Under the pieces are notes generated by a model, which was not told the origin of the DNA, searched no databases, and saw only the letters and a list, made by a program, of their open reading frames with translations. The translations under genes were made by a program, and so were the position numbers. DNA of 10,163 bases, taken from positions 1 through 10,163 of the forward strand of contig JAKRSG010000249.1 in the NCBI GenBank assembly GCA_022402405.1, written 5' to 3'. Positions within the stretch are counted from its first letter, which is position 1. Each line of letters opens with the position of its first letter. Positions 1 to 7,861 of the stretch are shown in pieces. The stretch comes from Bacteroidia bacterium. GTDB taxonomy: Bacteria; Bacteroidota; Bacteroidia; UKL13-3.

Positions 1-12
1 AAAGAGGCTTTT
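1..12 (-). terminator. Possible half of a terminator cut by the window edge
   Basis: The first 12 bases read AAAGAGGCTTTT, and T-rich sequence follows on the plus strand. This looks like the right arm and T-tail of a short GC-stem hairpin (AAAGCCTC / GAGGCTTT), a common bidirectional terminator form. It lies 15 nt past the ABC-F stop codon. The other arm would be outside the window, so the hairpin cannot be confirmed. Confidence 0.25.
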
Positions 13-27
13 ATTTATTCAGAATAA

Positions 28-1647
28 TTATTCTCCGTACATTTCTAAACGTTGTGCTTTAACTCGCTCATCTACTAAGTACTCGTCGTAAGTCAGTCTC
101 TTATCAATTACACCTTTAGGAGTAATTTCGATAATTCTATTGGCTATACTTTGTACAAAAGTATGGTCATGAGAAGTAAAAATAGCATTATGTTTCCATT
201 CAACCAAAGCATTGTTAAATGCGGTAATCGACTCTAAATCCAAATGATTGGTAGGTTCATCCAAAATTAAACAGTTGGCATTGGTTAACATCATTCGAGA
301 TACCATGCAACGCACCTTCTCTCCTCCTGATAACACGTTCGACATTTTGAAAACTTCCTCGCCACTAAATAACATTTTACCAAGGAATCCTCTAATGTAT
401 GTTTCATCTTTTTCTAAAGAATACTGACGAAGCCAATCTATTAGGTTATAATCACCCGAAAAGTACTTGCCATTTTCATTAGGTAAATAAGAAGTAGTTA
501 TGGTTTGACCCCACACAAATTCACCAGAATCTGCTTTTTCATTACCCACCAATATTTCGAAGAAAGTAGAAATAGCCATATGATCTCGAGATAAAATTGC
601 CACTTTATCTCCTTTATCTAGGGCGAAGGTGATATCACTAAATAAAACCTTTCCTTCCGAATTCTTTTTGGTTAATCCCTCTAATCGAAGTATTTGATCG
701 CCACATTCTCTATCTGGCCTGAATATAATTCCAGGATATTTTCTGGTAGATGGTTTGATATCATCTACCACTAATTTTTCTAATAATTTCTTTCTACTTG
801 TTGCCTGGCGCGACTTAGATGCATTGGCGCTGAAACGCTCAATGAATTCTTGTAATTCCTTTCTTTTGTCTTCGATCTTTTTGTTTTGATCACTTTTTTG
901 ACGAAGAGCTAATTGACTGCTTTCGTACCAGAAAGTATAATTTCCTGTGTATAATTGAATTTTACTAAAGTCGATATCAGCAATGTGCGTGCATACCGCA
1001 TCTAAAAAGTGTCTATCGTGAGAAACAACAATTACCGTATTTTCAAAATCTGCCAAGAAGTTTTCTAGCCAAGTAATGGTTTCAACGTCCAAATCGTTGG
1101 TAGGCTCATCCAATAAAAGCACATCTGGATTTCCGAATAAGGCTTGAGCTAATAATACTCGCACCTTTTCTTTACCATTTAACTCTTTCAAAAGCATTTG
1201 ATGCTGATGTTCTTTGATACCAAGATCGCTCAAAAGATTGGCTGCATCACTCTCTGCATTCCAGCCCTCCATATCAGCAAACAAGCACTCTAATTCTGCA
1301 GCACGATGTCCGTCTTCATCCGAAAAATCTGGCTTTAAGTATATAGCATCCTTTTCTTGCATGATATCCCAAAGCTTTTTATTACCCATAATTACAGTTT
1401 GGAGAACCGGAAACTCATCAAACTCAAAGTGATTTTGTTTCAAAACACTCATCCTTTCACCTGTGCCCAGCGAAACAGAACCTGTTGAAGGATCTATTTC
1501 TCCACTTAATATTTTTAAGAACGTTGTTTTTCCAGCACCATTAGCACCAATAACACCGTAACAATTTCCTGGCGTGAACTTCACATTCACATCTTCAAAC
1601 AAAACACGTTTGCCATAACGCAAACTTAAATTAGCAACTGAAATCAT
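28..1647 (-). CDS. ybiT: YbiT-like ABC-F family ATPase
   Basis: This 539-residue protein is a soluble, twin-cassette ABC-F ATPase. Members bind the ribosomal E site and affect translation; none has membrane segments, and none is visible here. Cassette 1 has Walker A GANGAGKT (34-41), Q71, signature-like LNGKE (156-160), Walker B VLLLDEP (176-182) and H-switch H210. The inter-domain linker follows (about 240-300) with the YbiT-type stretch FSANASKSRQATSR (272-285). Cassette 2 has signature LSGGE (439-443), Walker B LILDEP (460-465) and H-switch H493. Its Walker A position reads SRDHMAIST (353-361), with Ile in place of the lysine, and the Q-loop position is Asn390. Length and linker fit YbiT better than EttA or Uup. 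The ATG at 1647 starts right at the first cassette strand, with no Shine-Dalgarno. The family call is firm; the ybiT symbol rests on remembered similarity. Confidence 0.9.
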   Translation of the reverse strand: MISVANLSLRYGKRVLFEDVNVKFTPGNCYGVIGANGAGKTTFLKILSGEIDPSTGSVSLGTGERMSVLKQNHFEFDEFPVLQTVIMGNKKLWDIMQEKDAIYLKPDFSDEDGHRAAELECLFADMEGWNAESDAANLLSDLGIKEHQHQMLLKELNGKEKVRVLLAQALFGNPDVLLLDEPTNDLDVETITWLENFLADFENTVIVVSHDRHFLDAVCTHIADIDFSKIQLYTGNYTFWYESSQLALRQKSDQNKKIEDKRKELQEFIERFSANASKSRQATSRKKLLEKLVVDDIKPSTRKYPGIIFRPDRECGDQILRLEGLTKKNSEGKVLFSDITFALDKGDKVAILSRDHMAISTFFEILVGNEKADSGEFVWGQTITTSYLPNENGKYFSGDYNLIDWLRQYSLEKDETYIRGFLGKMLFSGEEVFKMSNVLSGGEKVRCMVSRMMLTNANCLILDEPTNHLDLESITAFNNALVEWKHNAIFTSHDHTFVQSIANRIIEITPKGVIDKRLTYDEYLVDERVKAQRLEMYGE

Positions 1648-1667
1648 TCAATAATTTTAAAAGTGGA

Positions 1668-1675
1668 CAAAGGTA
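1668..1675 (-). promoter_or_regulatory. Candidate -7 box of an ABC-F gene promoter
   Basis: On the minus strand this reads TACCTTTG, an exact match to the Bacteroidota -7 consensus TAnnTTTG. It sits 20 nt before the ABC-F start codon, which would give a 5' leader of about 14 nt. No TTG is found at the right distance upstream, where the T-tail of the preceding terminator lies, so on its own this promoter may be weak. Confidence 0.4.
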
Positions 1676-1697
1676 ATTAAATAAAAGTGGAAAGCAT

Positions 1698-1727
1698 AAA
1701 AAAACGGGGCCAGTTACCTGGACCCCG
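1698..1727 (-). terminator. Intrinsic terminator, minus strand
   Basis: Read on the minus strand, CGGGG-U-CCAG pairs with CUGG-CCCCG: nine pairs, one bulged U and a GUAA loop (GNRA type). Seven U follow directly (1698-1704). On the plus strand the hairpin is followed only by GCTTTAG, so it works in the minus direction. It ends the candidate small RNA that begins near 1823. It is also the first convincing terminator downstream of the RND gene (stop at 1915), so it may end the efflux operon transcript as well. Confidence 0.85.
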
Positions 1728-1734
1728 CTTTAGC

Positions 1735-1752
1735 CTATGAAACAAATTGCAT
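1735..1752 (-). other. Possible five-codon upstream ORF in the leader
   Basis: On the minus strand ATG-CAA-TTT-GTT-TCA-TAG encodes Met-Gln-Phe-Val-Ser. AGGGG lies 4 nt before the ATG and could serve as a weak ribosome site, and the ATG is inside the 3' arm of the second hairpin. The stop ends 7 nt before the 5' arm of the terminator, so a ribosome halted here would cover that arm. Such short ORFs arise often by chance, and only the placement makes this one notable. Confidence 0.2.
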
Positions 1753-1828
1753 TCTACCCCTAGATGCAATTATCTTTATGAAGATTCAGACTAGCTGAAC
1801 TCAAATATCTTTTGCTCTTTTGTGAATA

Positions 1829-1858
1829 CAAATGTACAACAATATTTAAAAAGTGCAA
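1829..1858 (-). promoter_or_regulatory. Bacteroidota-type promoter for the intergenic RNA
   Basis: On the minus strand TTG (1858-1856) is followed after 19 nt by TACATTTG (1836-1829), an exact match to the -7 consensus TAnnTTTG at the usual spacing. An A-rich tract (about 1862-1888, A on the minus strand) lies just upstream, like an UP element. Transcription would begin near 1823. This is the best-formed promoter in the window. Confidence 0.65.
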
Positions 1859-1914
1859 GCGATTTTTTATTTTTTTTTACTGTTTTTCTTAATTATTTAT
1901 TAACGAATTGATTT

Positions 1915-4900
1915 TTAGCCATTTTTATGTGCATGACTTTTTACCAATGGCACACCAACTTTCAATTTTATTCTATTAGATAAGAATAACATTACAGGCA
2001 CCAATACCAATGTTAAAAAGGTAGCGAAACTTAATCCAAAAATCATTGTCCAACTTAATGGCCCCCAGAAAGCCACGTTATCTCCACCGAAGTGAATATG
2101 TGGTTCAAAGCTAGAGAATAAGCCAACAAAATCGATATTAAATCCTACTGCCAATGGAACTAAACCTAAAATGGTAGCAGATGCTGTTAAAATTACAGGT
2201 GTCATCCTAGTTTTACCCGCTTCAATAATGGCTTCTTTCATTTCCATGCCTTGCTCCATTAATAGATCTGTAAACTCAACCAATAAAATTCCATTACGAA
2301 CCACAATACCAGCTAATGCAATTACACCTACACCTGTCATTACCACAGAAACATCCATATTAAAAATAGATAGACCCAAGAGTACACCAATAATACTAAA
2401 GAAAATCTCTGAGAAAATAATAATAGGTTTAGATATAGAATTAAATTGAGTTACCAAGATAAAGAAAATTAAACCAAAAGAAATTAACATGGCATTACCT
2501 AAAAATGCACCTGTTTCTGCTTGCTTCTCTTGCTCACCTGTCATGGTAATTAAAACACTTTGCGGTAGCGGATATCTGCCAACAGCTTTCTGTATTTTGG
2601 CCACAATCTCATTTGCATTAAATCCACTTAAAACATTAGAAGATACGGTTACCATCCTACGTTGATTTTTTCTCTTGATACCACCAAATGTGTTTCCATA
2701 GCTAATTTTTGCAACCGAAGCCAAAGGTATCTGACGAATCATTCCTCCCATGTTCATATCGCGGTAAGTAATTTTAAGGTTCATCAAAGCATTGATATTA
2801 TTTCTTTGGTCAAAAGCATATCTTAATTGAATAGGATAATCGTCTTTAGCATCTTTAAACTTAGAAACCTCTGCACCAAAAATAGCATCGCGAAGTTCTT
2901 TACCAATTACAGCAGTTGATATTCCTTCTCTATTGGCTCTTTCTCTATCAATCTCTACAACTATCTCTGGTTTGTTTGCTTGTAAATCAGATTTTAATTC
3001 CTCGATTCCAGGTATAGCCAGTGAATCTAAGTATCTTTTTAAATCTTTAGAAACGGCAATCAACTCATCAAAATCATCGCCAGTAATCTCAATATTAATA
3101 GGCTTTCCTGTTGGTGGACCACCTTGTTCTTGTTCAACAGTAATTTCTGCACCAGGTATGCCTTTTACTACCTCTCTAATCTTATCGAGATATACTACCG
3201 TAGAAGCTCCATCTCTCTTTCCAAAGGGTACAAATGCCACAGTAACTTTACCAAGGTGCGGACTTGTACTAAAGTCGAAACTCTGAGGATTATTAGCACC
3301 AATAGCAACGTTGGAGATAATAGATTCTACAATTGGGTTTGAATCGCCAACCACTTTATAAATTCTATCTTCAATAATATGAGTTATGGAATCTGTATAT
3401 ACTTGATCAGTTCCTATTGGAAGGGCAATATAAGTATAGATAAAGTTAGGATCACTTTGTGGGAAAAACACCACATTTGGTTTACGAACACTCGTTAAAA
3501 AGATTGAAAAGAATAACAATCCAACAGTGGCCACTAGCATCCAAACTGGCCTTGACCCCTGTAGCACCCAAACCAATACTTTTTTGTAATTCTCCTGAAA
3601 ATTAGGCCATGTTTTCTCTTGGAATTTCAATATTACATCCTGTAAAACAAATCGGTTCAAACAGTATAATAAATATAAAGTTACCGTTAGGTTTGCCATT
3701 CCCCAGCTCTGACCCAAATATAGAAGAAGAGCTATTACTGCAAATACCACAGAGGTTATCTTAAATCCTTTAGTATTTTTTGATTTGTGTTTATCTTCAT
3801 CATGTGGTTTCATAAAATCAACTGCAAACACAGGGTTTATAATATATGCAACCAATAAAGAAGCTAATAAAGTTACGATGAGTGTAATAGGCAAATAGAA
3901 CATAAATTTACCAATTACACCTTGCCAAAATGCTAATGGAATAAATGGAGCTAAGGTGGTTAGTGTACCCGATAATACAGGTAAAAACACCTCGCCTGCA
4001 GCCATTTTAGCTGCCTTAACAATTGGAACCTTTCCATTATCAAAAATCCTATGTGTATTTTCTATTACCACAATGGCATCATCTACCACAATACCTAGTG
4101 CCAACAAGAATGAGAACAATACTATCATATTTAAGGTAAACCCGATAGCCGGCATAATTAAGAATGCTACAAACATGGATAATGGCACCGATAAAGCCAC
4201 AAAGATGGCATTGGTTGTACCCATAAAAAACATTAGAATTACTGTTACCAATACAAACCCAATGATAATAGTATTTATTAAATCGTCTAAGGTTACTTTG
4301 GTTTTATCTGATTGATCTCCGGTAATTGTTACTTTAAGTCCTTTAGGTAAAGAGTTCTCTACCATGTCGGCAGTAAGTTCTTTGATTTTATCTGAAGCAT
4401 CAATAAGATTCTGTCCGCTCTTCTTAATTACGTTTAAGGTTACCACATTTTTGTGATCTAAACGAGCATAGCTTTCTTTCTCTTTAAAGCCATCTGTAAT
4501 TACGGCAATATCTTTAAGGTAAATGGTAGCACCACTTCCCGAACGAATGATAATGTCTTCAATTTTCTTGGCGTCTGTGTACTGACCAATAATATTAACA
4601 GAGCGCTTTAAGCCATCCATTTTTATTTGTCCGCCCGACATAGTCATGTTTTCATATTTAACCGCCGTTTCAATATCACGCATGGTAATATCAGCAGCTT
4701 GCATTTTGTACATGTCTACATCAATTTGAATTTCTCTATCGAGTGCACCAACGATATCACAACGCGTAATTTCTTTGAGTCCTTCAATTCTATCCTTCAT
4801 ATTTTCTGCATAATCTTTCAATTTATCCAAAGGATAATCTCCAGAAATATGTACGTTCATGATTGGAATTTGCGATACATCAATATCAATTACCTCTGGT

Positions 4901-5298
4901 TCGCGCGTTAAGTCTGTAGGTAAATCCTTACGTGCTTTATCAACCGCATCTTTCACACGTTGCTTGGCAACGGGAACATCCACATCAGTATTAAACTCAA
5001 TATTAATCATCGAAAAATCTTGAATAGATGTACTATTCACTTGCTTCACACCATTGATAGATTTTACCTGCTTTTCAATGTGCTTAGTTACCAGATTTTC
5101 CATGTCCTGCGGACCTGTTCCGGCATAAATGGTATTAACCAAAATCTGCGGAAAAACCACCTCAGGAAATTGCTCTTTTGGCAATCCATTATAACTCATT
5201 AAACCTGCTAAGGTTATAATGATAGTCATAACATATATACTAGTCTTATTATCTATAGACCAGCTGGAGGGCTTAAACTCCTTAAATTTTTCAAGCAT
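1915..5298 (-). CDS. RND efflux pump, inner-membrane permease subunit
   Basis: This 1127-residue protein is an AcrB/MdtB-type RND permease, the proton-driven inner-membrane component of a tripartite exporter. It shows the twofold RND layout: TM1 at about 20-38, a large periplasmic loop, TM2-TM6 at about 340-493, TM7 at about 584-604, a second periplasmic loop, and TM8-TM12 at about 932-1106. The TM4 proton-relay pair is present as D406-D407 in GIVVDDAIVVIEN. The TM10 lysine of AcrB (K940) is Arg1001 in GIVVRNGILLVEF. Between TM6 and TM7 there are two extra hydrophobic stretches (about 511-530 and 534-556), and a periplasmic insert (about 1060-1080) precedes TM12. This makes it some 80 residues longer than AcrB. 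It is the last gene of the operon, 34 nt after the fusion-protein gene. HAE-type drug or metabolite export is more likely than metal export; the substrate is unknown. Confidence 0.93.
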   Translation of the reverse strand: MLEKFKEFKPSSWSIDNKTSIYVMTIIITLAGLMSYNGLPKEQFPEVVFPQILVNTIYAGTGPQDMENLVTKHIEKQVKSINGVKQVNSTSIQDFSMINIEFNTDVDVPVAKQRVKDAVDKARKDLPTDLTREPEVIDIDVSQIPIMNVHISGDYPLDKLKDYAENMKDRIEGLKEITRCDIVGALDREIQIDVDMYKMQAADITMRDIETAVKYENMTMSGGQIKMDGLKRSVNIIGQYTDAKKIEDIIIRSGSGATIYLKDIAVITDGFKEKESYARLDHKNVVTLNVIKKSGQNLIDASDKIKELTADMVENSLPKGLKVTITGDQSDKTKVTLDDLINTIIIGFVLVTVILMFFMGTTNAIFVALSVPLSMFVAFLIMPAIGFTLNMIVLFSFLLALGIVVDDAIVVIENTHRIFDNGKVPIVKAAKMAAGEVFLPVLSGTLTTLAPFIPLAFWQGVIGKFMFYLPITLIVTLLASLLVAYIINPVFAVDFMKPHDEDKHKSKNTKGFKITSVVFAVIALLLYLGQSWGMANLTVTLYLLYCLNRFVLQDVILKFQEKTWPNFQENYKKVLVWVLQGSRPVWMLVATVGLLFFSIFLTSVRKPNVVFFPQSDPNFIYTYIALPIGTDQVYTDSITHIIEDRIYKVVGDSNPIVESIISNVAIGANNPQSFDFSTSPHLGKVTVAFVPFGKRDGASTVVYLDKIREVVKGIPGAEITVEQEQGGPPTGKPINIEITGDDFDELIAVSKDLKRYLDSLAIPGIEELKSDLQANKPEIVVEIDRERANREGISTAVIGKELRDAIFGAEVSKFKDAKDDYPIQLRYAFDQRNNINALMNLKITYRDMNMGGMIRQIPLASVAKISYGNTFGGIKRKNQRRMVTVSSNVLSGFNANEIVAKIQKAVGRYPLPQSVLITMTGEQEKQAETGAFLGNAMLISFGLIFFILVTQFNSISKPIIIFSEIFFSIIGVLLGLSIFNMDVSVVMTGVGVIALAGIVVRNGILLVEFTDLLMEQGMEMKEAIIEAGKTRMTPVILTASATILGLVPLAVGFNIDFVGLFSSFEPHIHFGGDNVAFWGPLSWTMIFGLSFATFLTLVLVPVMLFLSNRIKLKVGVPLVKSHAHKNG

Positions 5299-5332
5299 AT
5301 TTTTATTCTATTACTTTGTTTTAATTAACCAA

Positions 5333-6472
5333 TTAAAAGCTCAATAATTCATTATCATTTATGTCTTGATATCCACTTGTTATAAGCATATCTCCTTCAC
5401 TTAATCCAGATAAAATTTCTACTTTATCTTGGTAGAATTTGCCTGTTTTAACTTCTTTTTTGACAGCCATTTTCTTTCCGTTCTGAACCGAAGCCACCAC
5501 TACATAAGTACTGTTTTCTGTCTTCTGAATGGTGTTTACTGGAATAACGATAGCATTGTTTGCTTGGTAGTCTAATACCTTGAAAACACAGATCATATTT
5601 GGAATAAAATCTTTACCAGCTGGTAGACTAGATTCTATAGTAAAAGTACGATTCATCTGACTGATAACACGAGATGCAAAAGTGATAGTTGAGCTTACTT
5701 CTAAATTGTTTAAATCAGGGAAAAACAAACGAACTTTATTTCCTTCATTGATTTGACTTGCATAGGTTTCAGATACATCAGCTTTAGCCTTTAACTCACC
5801 CATATTTACTACTCTAAAACATGGCATTCCTGGGGCTATATTCTGGCCAATTTTTAAGAATACTTCATCGATAGTACCATTTATAGGCGACTTAATTTTA
5901 TACATATCTAAGTTCTCATATAAGGTGGCCAATTTTTGCTCTAATGACTCCTTATTATTTTTAGCACTTAAATATTGTACTTCAGTACCAACTTGCTTTT
6001 CCCAAAGAGATTTTTGTTTGTTGTATACATCCGTTACAAACTCAAGATTAACCTTTAAATCGGCAATTTGACGAGCTACAATTTCGCCATCTAATTCGGC
6101 CAAAACCTGACCTTTTTTAACCTGCGCACCAGACTTTACTAATACCTTTGTTACAGGTCCCATAGCTCTTGAGCTAATGGTGGTATTTTGATCTCCATCT
6201 ACCCTACCTTGAACATCGATATAATGATTAAAAGTGCTTTTCTGAATAGGCGTAACAGATACAAATTTAACCTTCGCGTTAGCATCTGTTTCTTCTTTAC
6301 CAAAGGCAAGAATTTCCTCTTCTAGTGTTTTAATTTCTGCTGTTAATTCAGCTTGTTGAGCCTTTAATTTTTCTAATGCTTCTTTCTTCGCATCTAGAGA
6401 TTTTGAGCCACCACAAGAAATCATTATTCCGATTCCTAATAGAATTGATAGGCTATTTATTATTTTTTTCAT
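5333..6472 (-). CDS. RND membrane-fusion (periplasmic adaptor) lipoprotein
   Basis: This HlyD/AcrA-type adaptor links the RND pump to the outer-membrane channel. The frame is open from 6517, but the ATG at 6472 is chosen because it begins a lipoprotein signal (MKK, then a hydrophobic run, then MISC with Cys20). The upstream ATG would also overlap the preceding gene. The product is then 379 residues. A short coiled coil follows the signal (about 28-57). Next come the first half lipoyl motif GPVTKVLVKSGAQVKKGQ (105-122), an alpha-helical hairpin (about 135-190), the second half lipoyl SPINGTIDEVFLKIGQ (195-210), then beta-barrel and membrane-proximal domains. Met at -3 of the lipobox is less usual than Leu, so lipidation is likely rather than certain. 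The gene is 22 nt after the channel gene and 34 nt before the pump gene. Confidence 0.9.
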   Translation of the reverse strand: MKKIINSLSILLGIGIMISCGGSKSLDAKKEALEKLKAQQAELTAEIKTLEEEILAFGKEETDANAKVKFVSVTPIQKSTFNHYIDVQGRVDGDQNTTISSRAMGPVTKVLVKSGAQVKKGQVLAELDGEIVARQIADLKVNLEFVTDVYNKQKSLWEKQVGTEVQYLSAKNNKESLEQKLATLYENLDMYKIKSPINGTIDEVFLKIGQNIAPGMPCFRVVNMGELKAKADVSETYASQINEGNKVRLFFPDLNNLEVSSTITFASRVISQMNRTFTIESSLPAGKDFIPNMICVFKVLDYQANNAIVIPVNTIQKTENSTYVVVASVQNGKKMAVKKEVKTGKFYQDKVEILSGLSEGDMLITSGYQDINDNELLSF

Positions 6473-6494
6473 TTGATTTATATAGGTTAAATTT

Positions 6495-7847
6495 TTATTT
6501 ATTGTTAATGATTCCAAGTGATTTTTTAAGTTCTAGTTCTGCCACAAAAAATTCGTAAACGGTAGAAAGCATATTTGTTCTTGCATTCTCCAAATCTGCT
6601 TGTGCGCTGGTAAGTTCTAGGCTTGAACCTAAACCATTTTTATACTTAATCTCCATTTTAGAATAGATATCCTCAGCTAACTTTAAATTACCTTTTTGTA
6701 TTTCTAATTGCTGTTTGGCTCTTATGTAACTTGATTTCGATTGATAAATTTGCTGATTGATTACGTTTTCGAAATTTTTGATGTCATTTTCGGTTTTCGA
6801 AATACTTATAGTGGCCTGTTGAGTTTGAGCATGTTTTCTAAAACCATCAAAAATAGGAAGTGTAACACTTAATCCAACTGCAGTTCCAGGGTATAAAGTA
6901 TTGTATAACCCATCAAAATTATCTCCAAAAGCATTCTGCTGGTGATTGGCAAACAAGAAAACAGATGGCATATATCCTACTAAATACCTTTTTTTATCCA
7001 TCTGATTTAAAGTTAGCTGTTGTTGCAACATTTTATACTCAATTCTATTTCCATAGTCAACTTTATCTTCTATAGCCATAGCTTGAGACTGAGCAAATAG
7101 ATTCTCCAATTGGTCGGTAAGTACAACACTATCCGCCATTGGAACACCCATTTGAAGTTTAAGAACCATCATAGCAATGCGCTTTTGATCCTGAATTTTT
7201 TCACTTTGAAGACTAAGATTAGATAATTGCAAACTCAATCTGTCTAAATCTACCTTCTCCGAAAATCCGTTTTTGTAGAATTGCTCTACATCCGATTTAG
7301 TTTTCTGTAAGCTGGCAACATTGGCTTGCATCATCTTCTCATTCGATTCTAAAAGCAGCACCAAGTAATAAGCTTTTGAAATGTTAACCTCTGTTTCAAT
7401 TTCTGTTCTTGAAACATTCAATTGAGATAAATTAACAAACTCTTTAGACGCCTTTACTCCCAAGAAAAAAGTTCCATCAAATAGTAATTGGTTTGCAGAT
7501 ACAGTTAATCCGCTGGTAAAATTTCTACCAAATGCAACTGAAATTAAATCTGGGCCGCTACCCAATGCTTCCTTTAAAAAGTTAGGAATTACCTGAACTG
7601 GAATTTGGGTGTTGTTAATTAAATTAGCGCTTGCATTTACCTGAGGTAAACCCATAGCCACAATTTCATTCACCTTCTTCTGGCTCGCTAATAAATCTAG
7701 CTTGCTGTTTTTTAGGGTATAATTGTATTTCTTGGCATAATCAACTGCATCTTTCAGTGCAAATTGATGGATGGTTTGAGATTGCGCTCCATTGCTAAGT
7801 GCTAGCAGCAAACATAGCATGAGCCAAAAACCTGATTTGATTTTCAT
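6495..7847 (-). CDS. TolC-family outer-membrane efflux channel
   Basis: This 450-residue outer membrane efflux protein would form the trimeric exit duct of the tripartite pump. The frame is open to 7922, but that extension overlaps tetR and puts 25 polar residues before the signal peptide. The ATG at 7847 begins a clean signal (MKIKSGF, then WLMLCLLLAL), with likely cleavage near AQS-Q at 21-24. Two internal repeats of long helices follow, about 28-240 and 260-445. The C-terminal repeat ends in the family-typical GLGSSLELTSAQADLENA segment. There is no lipobox Cys, so it is not a lipidated OprM type. It lies 14 nt after the tetR stop and 22 nt before the fusion-protein gene, which supports cotranscription. 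Confidence 0.92.
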   Translation of the reverse strand: MKIKSGFWLMLCLLLALSNGAQSQTIHQFALKDAVDYAKKYNYTLKNSKLDLLASQKKVNEIVAMGLPQVNASANLINNTQIPVQVIPNFLKEALGSGPDLISVAFGRNFTSGLTVSANQLLFDGTFFLGVKASKEFVNLSQLNVSRTEIETEVNISKAYYLVLLLESNEKMMQANVASLQKTKSDVEQFYKNGFSEKVDLDRLSLQLSNLSLQSEKIQDQKRIAMMVLKLQMGVPMADSVVLTDQLENLFAQSQAMAIEDKVDYGNRIEYKMLQQQLTLNQMDKKRYLVGYMPSVFLFANHQQNAFGDNFDGLYNTLYPGTAVGLSVTLPIFDGFRKHAQTQQATISISKTENDIKNFENVINQQIYQSKSSYIRAKQQLEIQKGNLKLAEDIYSKMEIKYKNGLGSSLELTSAQADLENARTNMLSTVYEFFVAELELKKSLGIINNK

Positions 7848-7861
7848 ATTAGCTGTTGTAT

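Larger units (their letters stand above)
1698..1823 (-). ncRNA. Candidate structured small RNA or attenuator leader
   Basis: A Bacteroidota-type promoter (1829-1858) and an intrinsic terminator (1698-1727) define a minus-strand transcript of about 125 nt between the RND and ABC-F genes. Three hairpins are visible. The first is UUCAG/CUGAA (1785-1799). The second is an 8-bp perfect stem AAUUGCAU/AUGCAAUU (1745-1752 with 1764-1771), extended by CUA/UAG around a GGGG loop. The third is the terminator with its GUAA loop. The next gene in the same direction is the ABC-F gene, whose start lies 50 nt past the terminator. The RNA could therefore be an attenuating leader rather than a free small RNA. 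It does not match tRNA, SRP RNA, tmRNA or the long 6S RNA fold. I do not recognise a named family. Confidence 0.6.

Noticed and set aside
21..34. 14-bp perfect palindrome AGAATAATTATTCT over the ABC-F stop codon
   Set aside because: It is pure AT apart from two pairs, lies partly in coding sequence, and has no T-run, so it is neither a convincing terminator nor an operator.
1861..1890. T-rich run on the plus strand as a plus-strand terminator
   Set aside because: No GC hairpin precedes it and no plus-strand gene lies upstream; it is better read as an A-tract upstream of the minus-strand promoter.
2171..5202. Plus-strand open frames of 72-119 codons opposite the RND gene
   Set aside because: They lie antisense to a full-length, clearly conserved RND permease, show no recognisable domains, and read as low-complexity shadow translations.
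6473..6517. Longer adaptor start at 6517
   Set aside because: It would overlap the channel gene by 23 nt and put 15 polar residues ahead of a clear lipoprotein signal peptide starting at 6472.
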